Source: Croceibacterium salegens
Lineage (GTDB): Bacteria > Pseudomonadota > Alphaproteobacteria > Sphingomonadales > Sphingomonadaceae
DNA length: 64,000 bases
Reading direction: 5' to 3'
NCBI RefSeq assembly: GCF_009827435.1
Contig: NZ_WTYM01000045.1
Coordinates: 1 to 64,000 of the forward strand
Position 1 is the stretch's first letter. The number at the start of each line of letters is the position of its first letter. The notes under the pieces are model-generated. The model was not told the DNA's origin, made no database searches, and saw nothing but the letters and a program-made list of their open reading frames with translations. This document shows positions 17,003 to 25,018 of the stretch, piece by piece. A program made the position numbers and the translations under genes.

Positions 17003-18610
17003 TCATGTGGGATTGAAGCGCCCGAACCGCCCGCCGTCGGCAATCACCTCGCGCGCGCAGTTGTGGCCCGGAGCGCCGGTCACGCCGCCACCCGGATGCG
17101 TGCCTGCACCACACATGTAGAGGCCATTGACCGGCCCGCGATAGGCGCCGTGGCCGAGGACCGGTCGGGCGCTCCACAACTGGTCGAGGCTCATGTGCCC
17201 GTGCATGATGTCGCCGCCGACGAGGCCGAACTTGCGGTACAGGCCCTTGGGACTGAGCACCTGGCGACCGAGGATCGAGGCGCGGAAGCCCGGGGCGTGT
17301 TTCTCCACGGTATCGATGATGGTGTCCGCCGCGGCGTCTTCCTCGTCGTCCCAGTCGCGTCCGTCGGGCAGTTCGGGGGCGAACTGTTGGCAGAACAGGC
17401 TGGCGACGTGCTGGCCCGGAGGGGCGAGGCTGTCGTCCACCGTGCTGGGGATCAGCATCTCGACGATCGGCGCCTTCGACCACCCGAACTGCTTCGCATC
17501 GAGGAACGCCTTGTCCATGTAGTCGAGCGTCGGGGCGAGGATGATGCCCGACTGGTGGTGCTCGCCCGGCTCGGGCAGGCAGGTGAACTTCGGCAGTTCG
17601 CTCAGCGCCACGTTCATGCGGAAGGTGCCGCCCCCGGCCTTGAAGCCGCGCATGCGGCGGCGGAAGTCTTCCGGCTGCGCGCTGGCCGGCAGCATCTTGC
17701 CATAAAGCAGCTTGGGCCCGACGTTGGCGATGACGCGGCTTGCCGCGATTTCCTCGCCGCTTTTGAGCCGCACGCCCGCAACCTTGTCGCCATCGACCAG
17801 GACCTCGTCGACCGGCGCTTCTAGCGTGATCTCGACACCCGCATCGCGGCAGACCTTGGCCATGATCTGGGTGATCGTGCCCATCCCGCCGACGCTGTGG
17901 CCCCATGCACCCTTCTTGCCGTTCACCTCGCCAAAGACGTGGTGGAGCAGGACATAGGCGCTGCCCGGCGTGTCGGGGCTGGCATAGTTGCCGACCACGG
18001 CGTCGAACCCGAACGCGGCCTTGACCGCCTCGCTCTCGAACCACTGGCCGAGGAAGCTGGTCGCCGACTTGGTGAAGAGGTCGAGCACGTCGCGCTTGGC
18101 TTCAAGCGAGAGGCGCGACATGCCCCAGCCTTGCGATGCCCCGGCGAGCAGCGTGCGCAGCCCTTCGCCGACGTTGGGCGGCGACTTCAGCGCGAGGTCG
18201 CGCAGCACTTCGGCCACGCCTTCCAGCGCATCGTAATAGGCCGGGAGCGCTTCTGCGTCGGCGAACGAGAACTTGCGGAATTCCGCCTGCGTGCGCTCCA
18301 GCCCGCCGCCGAGCTTGAGGTAGTCGCCATCTTCCTGCGGCAGGAAGTTGGAGATCGGTCGTTCGATCACGCGATAACCATGGTCGTGCAACCGCATGTC
18401 GGCGATGACCTTGGGCTGCAGCAGGCTTACAGTGTAGCTGGCGACCGAGTTGCGGAAACCGGTGTGGAATTCCTCGGTCACCGCCGCGCCGCCGACCACG
18501 TCGCGGCGCTCGACCATGCGAACCTTGAGGCCCGCCTTGGCGAGGTAGAAGGCGCAGACCAGGCCGTTATGCCCGGCCCCGATGATCACGGTGTCGTAAC
18601 GCTTGGTCAT
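17003..18610 (-). CDS. CrtI/PYROXD2-like FAD-dependent oxidoreductase
   Basis: A 535-residue flavoprotein of the phytoene-desaturase superfamily: N-terminal TVIIGAGHNGLVCAFYLAKAG and RDVVGGAAVTEE, and C-terminal LYMCGAGTHPGGGVTGAPGHN. It is closer in overall pattern to the uncharacterised PYROXD2-like group than to CrtI at 5542-7035. The ATG at 18610 overlaps the Rieske oxygenase stop by four bases (ATGA), so they form a two-gene operon. A role in oxidising the oxygenase product, or a carotenoid-like compound, is only inference. Confidence 0.85.
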   Translation of the reverse strand: MTKRYDTVIIGAGHNGLVCAFYLAKAGLKVRMVERRDVVGGAAVTEEFHTGFRNSVASYTVSLLQPKVIADMRLHDHGYRVIERPISNFLPQEDGDYLKLGGGLERTQAEFRKFSFADAEALPAYYDALEGVAEVLRDLALKSPPNVGEGLRTLLAGASQGWGMSRLSLEAKRDVLDLFTKSATSFLGQWFESEAVKAAFGFDAVVGNYASPDTPGSAYVLLHHVFGEVNGKKGAWGHSVGGMGTITQIMAKVCRDAGVEITLEAPVDEVLVDGDKVAGVRLKSGEEIAASRVIANVGPKLLYGKMLPASAQPEDFRRRMRGFKAGGGTFRMNVALSELPKFTCLPEPGEHHQSGIILAPTLDYMDKAFLDAKQFGWSKAPIVEMLIPSTVDDSLAPPGQHVASLFCQQFAPELPDGRDWDDEEDAAADTIIDTVEKHAPGFRASILGRQVLSPKGLYRKFGLVGGDIMHGHMSLDQLWSARPVLGHGAYRGPVNGLYMCGAGTHPGGGVTGAPGHNCAREVIADGGRFGRFNPT

Positions 18611-19773
18611 GCCCGGCTCCATCCGGCGGCAGGTTGCTGTTCGCTTCTCGCCTCGGGGATCACGTCACGAACACGGCTGCAGAAATTGCGCAAACAGACT
18701 TCCTTTTCACTGAGTGGGCCGACCGAAAACGAGCGCGACGCCATACCCTGCTGTACGCGGGTGATGAGCGCAGTGTCCTCGGCATTCACCTGCCGGTTGA
18801 TGCGCCAGTTGAGGTAGCGTGCGGCGCGCATTTCGCGCCTGTCGTCGGGCAGGATGTAGCTGATTTCGCGGATCAGGCTCTGGGTTGGGCCGACCGGTAG
18901 CCACTGCATGAAATCGACCTGGTCGGGGTAGATGTCGAAGGCGACATTGGGCCAGATCTTGAAATAGAGCCAGTAGCGCTGGCGCTCCTCGGGCAAGTGC
19001 GGGACCGGCGGGAGTAGGCGCTGGTAGAGGCGTTCGGACCAGTTGGCGGACGGCCGATCGACCATCGCGCCCCACATCCGGTCGACATGGCTTTCGGCCT
19101 CGACCCCGTAGCCCTTGCCGAACAGGCGTGTCAGGCCCGGGTGGGCGACGGGAATGTGCAGGCCATCGGAATAGTTGTCGCCGATGTTCTTCCAGTTGAC
19201 CTCGCGAGGTCGTAGCGTGACCCGTCCAAGCGCCGAGAGTTCCTCGAAGCGGTAGGGTTCGACCATCGCCTCGTAAGGCGCCATCATCTGCGCAACCGAG
19301 GGGCCTCCGTCGTCTTCGAGCCGGACGAAGATGAAGCCGCGCCATATCTCCAGTTCGACCGGGACTAGGCCGGACTTGCCCTTGTCGAGCGTAGGATAGC
19401 TCGCGCTGTCGGGCACGCCGGTCAGCCGACCGTCGAGGTCGTAGGTCCAGGCGTGATAGGGGCAAACCAACTTTTTCGCGCAACCGCTGACGCCATCGAC
19501 TAGACGCGAGCCGCGGTGGCGGCAGACGTTGGTGAAGGCGCGCAGGACGTCGTCGCGTCCGCGCACCACGATGACGCTCTCACCGCAGTATTCGAGCGTG
19601 TGCCAGTCGCCCGGCCCGGCGATGTCGCTGGTGTGGCACACGACCTGCCAGCTCGGGCGGAAGATTCGTTCGAGTTCAAGCGCATGGAATTCCGCGTCGC
19701 GATAGGTCCACGCTGGCAGGCTCCAGCCGTCCTGCGGGTCGTTTGCCGTATCGTTTGCGGGATGCGTTGCCAT
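18607..19773 (-). CDS. Rieske non-heme iron oxygenase, alpha subunit
   Basis: A 388-residue aromatic-ring-hydroxylating or N-demethylating type oxygenase. The Rieske [2Fe-2S] ligands are C84, H86, C104 and H107 (CRHRG and CPYHAWTYD). The mononuclear iron site has DNYSDGLH with H206 and H211. The overall form resembles choline/carnitine/betaine-type Rieske monooxygenases as well as ring-hydroxylating ones, so the substrate is open. No ferredoxin or reductase gene is adjacent. It is divergent from the TetR gene across a 39-base spacer that holds a palindrome, and is followed by a translationally coupled FAD oxidoreductase. Confidence 0.9.
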   Translation of the reverse strand: MATHPANDTANDPQDGWSLPAWTYRDAEFHALELERIFRPSWQVVCHTSDIAGPGDWHTLEYCGESVIVVRGRDDVLRAFTNVCRHRGSRLVDGVSGCAKKLVCPYHAWTYDLDGRLTGVPDSASYPTLDKGKSGLVPVELEIWRGFIFVRLEDDGGPSVAQMMAPYEAMVEPYRFEELSALGRVTLRPREVNWKNIGDNYSDGLHIPVAHPGLTRLFGKGYGVEAESHVDRMWGAMVDRPSANWSERLYQRLLPPVPHLPEERQRYWLYFKIWPNVAFDIYPDQVDFMQWLPVGPTQSLIREISYILPDDRREMRAARYLNWRINRQVNAEDTALITRVQQGMASRSFSVGPLSEKEVCLRNFCSRVRDVIPEARSEQQPAAGWSRA

Positions 19774-19783
19774 TACCGATTCC

Positions 19784-19805
19784 TTGCTATACGTTCGTAT
19801 AACAA
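19784..19805. promoter_or_regulatory. probable TetR operator
   Basis: A 22-base inverted repeat with arms TTGCTATACG and CGTATAACAA around a two-base centre (nine of ten positions pair). It lies in the 39-base spacer between the divergent Rieske and TetR starts, where a TetR-type repressor would block both promoters. The ATACG/CGTAT form is common for TetR-family sites. Confidence 0.75.
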
Positions 19806-19812
19806 GAGGGGA

Positions 19813-20409
19813 ATGAGCCAGCAACCCGCCTTTACGCGTGCCGCGCCCAACGAACGGCGGCAGAGCCTGATCGAGGCTTGTGCCCGGGTGTTGGCGCAGA
19901 AAGGCGCGGCGGGCGTCTCGGTCCGTACGATATGCGCCGAAGCGGGCGTTTCGGCGGGGCTGTTGCGGCACTACTTCAGCGGCGTGTCCGAAGCGATTGC
20001 CGAGACGTATCGCTGGACGGGCAATCGCATCGACGCGGCCCTTCTACAGGCGGTGGAAGAGGCGGGAAGCGATCCGCGCGCGCGTCTGCTCGCCTATGTG
20101 ACGGCCAGCTTCCGCCCGCCGATCGCCAGTCCGGACCTGCTCGCCACCTTCGTCGCCTTCTGGAGCCTGACGCGCAGCGATGCGCAGGTCGCCGCGGTCC
20201 ATGACGAAGTCTACGGACAGTTTCGCGCCGAATTGCAGGAACTGCTGCTGGCCTGGAAGCCCTGCCTCGCCGACCCTCACCTCGCCGCCATCGCGCTCAC
20301 CGCGCTGATCGACGGGCTGTGGCTCGAACTCTCGCTCGGGCAGGCGCCGTTCAGCGCAGCCGAGGCCGATGCCTTTGTCGGGAAATGGCTGGATTCGGTG
20401 GCCGGCTAG
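19813..20409 (+). CDS. TetR/AcrR-family repressor, BetI-like
   Basis: A 198-residue regulator. The N-terminal helix-turn-helix is clear (GVSVRTICAEAGVSAGLLRHYF, residues about 33-55), followed by a helical ligand-binding domain resembling BetI. The ATG at 19813 has AGAGGGG just upstream. It probably controls itself and the divergent Rieske-FAD operon through the palindrome between them. A BetI-like ligand domain would suit a choline/betaine-like or other small effector, but this is inference. Confidence 0.9.
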   Translation: MSQQPAFTRAAPNERRQSLIEACARVLAQKGAAGVSVRTICAEAGVSAGLLRHYFSGVSEAIAETYRWTGNRIDAALLQAVEEAGSDPRARLLAYVTASFRPPIASPDLLATFVAFWSLTRSDAQVAAVHDEVYGQFRAELQELLLAWKPCLADPHLAAIALTALIDGLWLELSLGQAPFSAAEADAFVGKWLDSVAG

Positions 20410-20420
20410 GCCGGCCACCG
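20396..20420. terminator. strong hairpin at the TetR stop, between convergent genes
   Basis: A perfect 11-base inverted repeat (arm CGGTGGCCGGC) with the loop TAG, which is itself the TetR stop codon. It lies between the convergent TetR gene and the TonB-dependent receptor gene, whose stop is nine bases further. There is no T-tract, so termination would be non-canonical, but the stem is very GC-rich and could block both directions. Confidence 0.5.
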
Positions 20421-20428
20421 CCCCATCA

Positions 20429-22852
20429 TCAGAAATCGACGCCGAACTTCAGGCCGACGGTACGCGGCCTGATCGGGTAGTTGTAGAACACCCCGCCGGT
20501 ATTGCTGACGTTACCCGGATCGCCGCAGGTCGTCTCGACACACTGGACCGAAGCGTCGAGGATGCCGTTGCTGTCGAACAGGTTGGTTGCGAAGAGCTCG
20601 ACCCGGAAGGTCCCGTTTTCCGCCCCGATGCTGGCATCGACCGTGTTGAACGAGGGGAACATCCCCTTGATGGCATTCTCCAACGTACGCAGGTCGCTGC
20701 GCCGCTTGCCGACGTGGGCAAAGGCGCCTTGCACGTGCGCGTCCCAGTCCCCGAGCGGGAACGTGTAACGTGCCACCAGGTTGCCCTTGAACTTCGGCGT
20801 GACCGGCAGGCGCGTGCCCGCCGGAGAAAGCAGCGCGTTGAACTCGCTGCCGTCGTCAATCGCGCCGCTGCCGTCGAGGTCGACGTCCACAGTGCAGTCG
20901 AAGCTGGGCACGGCGATCGCGCAAAAGTCCCGCGTGATCTTGGCGTCGTTGTAGCTGCCCGATGCAGTCAGCGAGAAGCCGCCCTCGCGATAGCCAATCT
21001 CCGCTTCGACGCCGCGCACCCGGGCGATACCGGCGTTGCGCACTTCCGAAAGGCCGTTCGCGCCCAAGAACGAGAGTTGGATGTCGTTCCAGTCCTCCTG
21101 GTAGATCGCACCGTTGAAGCGGAGCGGTCCGAACTGGGTCTTCCAGCCGATTTCATAGTTGTCGAGCTTGTCGGGCCGGTACGGCGGCAGAGTGCCGCGG
21201 CGGTTGATGCCACCCGGACGGAAGCCCTGCGACCAGGTGGCGTAGACCATCGCGTCGTCGGTGATCTTGTAGGTCGCGTTGACCTTGTAGATCGCGTCGG
21301 TGTCCGAAGTGACCTTGTCGATGTTTGTGCACGGCGTACCCTTGACGATCGCCGGACCGAAGCATGCTGCCACACCGGTTCCGCTCGAGAAGTTGCCGCT
21401 GAAGCCGAAGAACCCGACCAGGGAGTTCTTGTAATTATAGAGCCTCGCACCGCCGGTGATCGTGAACTGGTCGGTGATGTCGTAGCTCAGCTCGCCGAAT
21501 GCCGCGTAGTCGCGGTCGACGCGCTTCTGGTGGGTCAGCCAGATGTCGCTCTCGGTACCGGGCACCACGAAGTAGTCGGTCTCGTCGTCGACGATGTAGT
21601 CCTCAAGGATGTTGTGCTTCTGCCGCTGCGCGAACACGCCGCCGATGAAGCGGAGGCGGTTCTCCTGCGGCGAGCTGATACGCAGTTCGCCGAAGCTGCG
21701 ACGGTATTTGCCGACCGCCTCGATATACTGGTTGGGGCTGATGTAGTCGCCGTTGTCGTCGTAGAAGTAGGCGCCGTAGTCATACAGCGCATCGTAGAAA
21801 TACGAGTAATCCGAGTAGTCGTTGTCGCGGTGCGTCTCACGCCATAGCTGGCCGCCGGTGGCGACAAGGTCCCAGTCGCCGATCTTGCCCTCGATGGTCA
21901 GCGCGGCCTGGAGCCATTTGTCGTCGTTGCGCTCGGGATTGTACTGCACCATCTGCAGCTTCTTAGTGACCGCCGAGCTGCGTTCCTGCTGGCCGTTGCC
22001 GTTGGCCTTCTGGACCTGACCCATGACGGTCGGACGCAGCGTCCAGTTGTCGTCGAGGTCGATGCCGAGCGCGAGGCGGGCGCCGTAGATGTCGGCGTCG
22101 TTGTAGTTGTCTTCGACCAGCGCGGCGTTGGTATCGGTGATACCCGAGGTCTTGTACGTCCGGCTGCCGAGAATGTTGTCGATGTAGCCGGCATCGTGGC
22201 GATACCAGCCGACCAGCCGCATCGCTGCGTCGTCGGAGATCTTGGCGTTGTAGAACCCTTGCGCGATCCCGCCGATGGCGCCGTGCGCGACCGTGTTGAG
22301 TTCGAAGTCAGCGCCGCCGTAATTGCCCGACATGTCTGGAGCGTTGGTCACCAGCTTGATCGTGCCGGCCATCGAGCTTGCGCCGTAGAGTGTGCCCTGC
22401 GGACCGGCGAGCGCTTCGACGCGCGCCAAGTCGTAGGCCTGGATATCGAGCGGACCCTGGATGGTCGTGATCGGCATTTCGTCGAGATAGACGCCGACCG
22501 TCGGCTGCGAGGTCGAGTGGTTGGCGTTCTCGCCCGAGGCGAGGCCGCGGAAATAGATCTGGGTGGTCCCCTCGTTGGTCTTCTGCAGCGTCACCGAGGG
22601 CAAGTACTTCACCGCGTCCTGCAGTTCCTTGACCTGCAGTTCGGCCAGCTTCTTGTTGCCCAGCGCGGTGATTGCGACCGGCACGTCCTGCTGGTTCTGC
22701 TCACGTTTCTGCGCGGTAACGACGATGACGTCGTCACTGTCGCCCGCCTCGTCGCCCTCCTGCGCCAGTGCGGGCATGGCCACGGCAATCGCGGTAGTAG
22801 CGAGCAACGCGGCAGCGAAGCGGCCTGAGCCGCCGATCAAAGATGGTGACAA
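20429..22852 (-). CDS. TonB-dependent outer-membrane receptor
   Basis: An 807-residue receptor with a signal peptide ending in AMPALAQ, a TonB-box-like stretch (DDVIVVTAQKRE), a plug domain (VGVYLDEMP; GPQGTLYGASSMAGTIKL) and a 22-strand barrel ending in Phe. It would import an unknown large ligand in a TonB/ExbBD-driven way. I set the start at the TTG 22852 because AGGGAGG lies five bases upstream and the signal peptide follows directly; the upstream ATG at 22963 has no such site. The downstream-strand neighbour is a TPR-sulfotransferase, a pairing common in sphingomonads. Confidence 0.9.
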   Translation of the reverse strand: MSPSLIGGSGRFAAALLATTAIAVAMPALAQEGDEAGDSDDVIVVTAQKREQNQQDVPVAITALGNKKLAELQVKELQDAVKYLPSVTLQKTNEGTTQIYFRGLASGENANHSTSQPTVGVYLDEMPITTIQGPLDIQAYDLARVEALAGPQGTLYGASSMAGTIKLVTNAPDMSGNYGGADFELNTVAHGAIGGIAQGFYNAKISDDAAMRLVGWYRHDAGYIDNILGSRTYKTSGITDTNAALVEDNYNDADIYGARLALGIDLDDNWTLRPTVMGQVQKANGNGQQERSSAVTKKLQMVQYNPERNDDKWLQAALTIEGKIGDWDLVATGGQLWRETHRDNDYSDYSYFYDALYDYGAYFYDDNGDYISPNQYIEAVGKYRRSFGELRISSPQENRLRFIGGVFAQRQKHNILEDYIVDDETDYFVVPGTESDIWLTHQKRVDRDYAAFGELSYDITDQFTITGGARLYNYKNSLVGFFGFSGNFSSGTGVAACFGPAIVKGTPCTNIDKVTSDTDAIYKVNATYKITDDAMVYATWSQGFRPGGINRRGTLPPYRPDKLDNYEIGWKTQFGPLRFNGAIYQEDWNDIQLSFLGANGLSEVRNAGIARVRGVEAEIGYREGGFSLTASGSYNDAKITRDFCAIAVPSFDCTVDVDLDGSGAIDDGSEFNALLSPAGTRLPVTPKFKGNLVARYTFPLGDWDAHVQGAFAHVGKRRSDLRTLENAIKGMFPSFNTVDASIGAENGTFRVELFATNLFDSNGILDASVQCVETTCGDPGNVSNTGGVFYNYPIRPRTVGLKFGVDF

Positions 22853-22978
22853 AAAAACCTCCCTGAAGGTCCCCAAGTCTTCAATCTGACGCAAAGATTC
22901 CGCAGTGCAATAGACTTCGGTTGCCCGTTGCAACGATCTTGCAACATGATGCCTTTCGGCCACGCCAAGGCGCTCGAC

Positions 22979-24736
22979 CTAGTGGCGGGCGTAAGTCTCT
23001 GGCAGGTCGCCGAGCGCCGCTTTGAGCGGGCCGAGCCACTCCTCGTAGGCCTGCCACTGGCCCACGCCTTCGCGGTTTATCGGTCGCCGCACCTGCTCGC
23101 TCGACGCAGTGCGTACGGCGCGGGTGTTGGCATGGAAATCGAGGCAGGCTTCCTCGAATTCGAGGCCGAGATACTCCAGCAGGCGCCGCACTTCGCCTTC
23201 GGGGTCGTCGAGCAGGTCCTCGTGGATCACGCGGTGAATCCGCCCGGGCAGCACGGCATCGTAATGGTCCATCGCCCGTATGTAGTCGGCATAGTACCGG
23301 CCGATGTCGTCGAGACCGTAACTGAACGCCTGCCCCTTGGCGAAATGCTGGCGGAAGTTGGAAAAGCAGCAATCGAGCGGGTGGCGCCGCGCGTCGATGA
23401 TCTTCGCCTTGGGCAGGATCAGGTGGATGAACCCGGCGTAGCTCCAGTTGTTGGGCAGCTTGTCGATGTAGAACGGCTTGCCGGTCTTGCGCTGCACCCG
23501 GGTGCGATCGAGAAACTCGGCGCCCAGTTCGGCCAGCCGGGCCGGGGCCATCGCCGCCACCGCACGCGGCCAGTCGCGCATTTCGTCGCCCGCCCGAATC
23601 GCCTCGCGCATGGCCATGGCCGGGATGTCGGGCAACTCCATCGTCCCTTCGACTTGCGAATGGCTGGCGAGGATCTGTTCGAGCAGCGTCGATCCCGCCC
23701 GCGGAAGGCCGAGGACGAAGATCGGGTCGGGAGAAGGATCACCCAAGCCGCTGCGTTCGGCCACGAAGTCCGGTGTGAATACTGCCACAACCTCGTCGAC
23801 CTGCTTTGTGGTGCTTTCCGGATCGTAGCCCAGCTGCTCGCGGCGCAGTGCGTTGCCCGCCTCGTAGTGCAGGAAGCTCGGCTCTGCCTGGTGGCGGTCG
23901 CCGTAAGCCTTGCCGAGCGCGAAGTGCAGGTGCAGCCGGTCGTCTGGTTGAGGATTGCCCGCCAGCGCTGCTTCCATCGCAGCAATGTCCGCATCGTCGA
24001 ACGACACGGTCTTGAGGTTGGCGAGGCTCCACCAGACCTCGCCCAGTCCCGGTTCGATGGCTAACGCGCGGCGATAGGCGGCAATACCCTCGTCGAGACG
24101 CCCTACGGTCTTGAGCATATGGCCCTGGCTCATCTGCAGCTTGGCGTGGTCCGGGAAGGTTTCGAGCAGTTCGCCGTAGAGCTTGAGCGCTTCCTCGTAG
24201 TTGCCGATGCGCCCGAGCGCGGCGGCGAGCAGATTGCGGTTCGACGGGCTGGCCGGGTCGCGCGCCAGCACTTCTTCGAGCTCCGCCGAAGCATCCTCGA
24301 AACGGTTCTGCTTGTAGAGCACCGTCGCCAGGTTGCCGCGCGCGGCGAGGAAGCCCGGGGCCAGTTCGAGCGCGCGGCGCAGCAGCGCTTCTGAATCGCG
24401 CAACCGGCCGATCCGCGCCGCCAGTTCGGCCATCATGCGGATCGCTGCGACGTCAGTCGGCTGTTCGCGCAGCCGCTGGCGCAGCAGTCCCTCAGCAGTC
24501 TGCAGGTCGCCTTCGAACAGGGCATGGGCGATTTCCAGCGCCTCCGGGTCGCGGGTCGCCGCGCGGATCGCCGCCAGTTCGGCCGCCTCCGCCTCGTCGT
24601 CTTCGCCCAAAGCCCGTAGCGCCCGCCCGAGCAGGCGCTGGGCCGCGGCATGGAATGGATCGCGCCCGACGACCGCGCGCAAGTGCTCGGCCGCAGCGGC
24701 GGGATCGTCGGCGATGAGACTGGCAATGTCCGTCAT
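22979..24736 (-). CDS. TPR-repeat sulfotransferase
   Basis: A 585-residue cytosolic protein. The N-terminal 270 residues are tetratricopeptide repeats, and the C-terminal part is a PAPS-dependent sulfotransferase fold with the 5'-phosphosulfate loop PIFVLGLPRAGSTLLEQI. The acceptor is unknown. It lies on the same strand upstream of the TonB-dependent receptor, separated by 126 bases, so they may form one unit. No gene for making PAPS is near. Confidence 0.88.
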   Translation of the reverse strand: MTDIASLIADDPAAAAEHLRAVVGRDPFHAAAQRLLGRALRALGEDDEAEAAELAAIRAATRDPEALEIAHALFEGDLQTAEGLLRQRLREQPTDVAAIRMMAELAARIGRLRDSEALLRRALELAPGFLAARGNLATVLYKQNRFEDASAELEEVLARDPASPSNRNLLAAALGRIGNYEEALKLYGELLETFPDHAKLQMSQGHMLKTVGRLDEGIAAYRRALAIEPGLGEVWWSLANLKTVSFDDADIAAMEAALAGNPQPDDRLHLHFALGKAYGDRHQAEPSFLHYEAGNALRREQLGYDPESTTKQVDEVVAVFTPDFVAERSGLGDPSPDPIFVLGLPRAGSTLLEQILASHSQVEGTMELPDIPAMAMREAIRAGDEMRDWPRAVAAMAPARLAELGAEFLDRTRVQRKTGKPFYIDKLPNNWSYAGFIHLILPKAKIIDARRHPLDCCFSNFRQHFAKGQAFSYGLDDIGRYYADYIRAMDHYDAVLPGRIHRVIHEDLLDDPEGEVRRLLEYLGLEFEEACLDFHANTRAVRTASSEQVRRPINREGVGQWQAYEEWLGPLKAALGDLPETYARH

Positions 24737-24797
24737 TCCGGAACCGTTTCGCGCATCCCGGCGCCGAGGGCCAGAGCTAAGACTGTCGAAAAGGTGG

Positions 24798-24868
24798 AGC
24801 GGGTAGCGGGAATCGAACCCGCGCGTTCAGCTTGGGAAGCTGACAGGCTACCATTACATCATACCCGC
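24798..24868 (-). tRNA. tRNA-Gly (CCC)
   Basis: A 71-base cloverleaf on the minus strand. The acceptor stem is GCGGGTA paired with TACCCGC plus discriminator T, the T-loop is GGTTCGATTCC, and the anticodon stem TCAGC/GCTGA carries the loop TTCCCAA, giving anticodon CCC. The 3' CCA is not encoded. It reads GGG codons, frequent in this GC-rich genome. Confidence 0.95.
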
Positions 24869-25018
24869 ATTTCAACGGCTTGGGACGACCTCGGGCAGCG
24901 CTTTCGGTATTGCCCGGAGCCGGCCTCGCCGGAATGCGTCGCGTTTGGCTTGTAGCATTGGCCCGGTCAATGCTCTTTATGGCAGCACCCGCCCCGATGG
25001 CGTACCGGGGATTCGACA

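Noticed and set aside
24893-24906. AGCGCT upstream of GH31 as a fifth operator
   Set aside because: Only the inner six bases match; the flanking T/A and the half-sites are absent, and this hexamer is common in GC-rich DNA.
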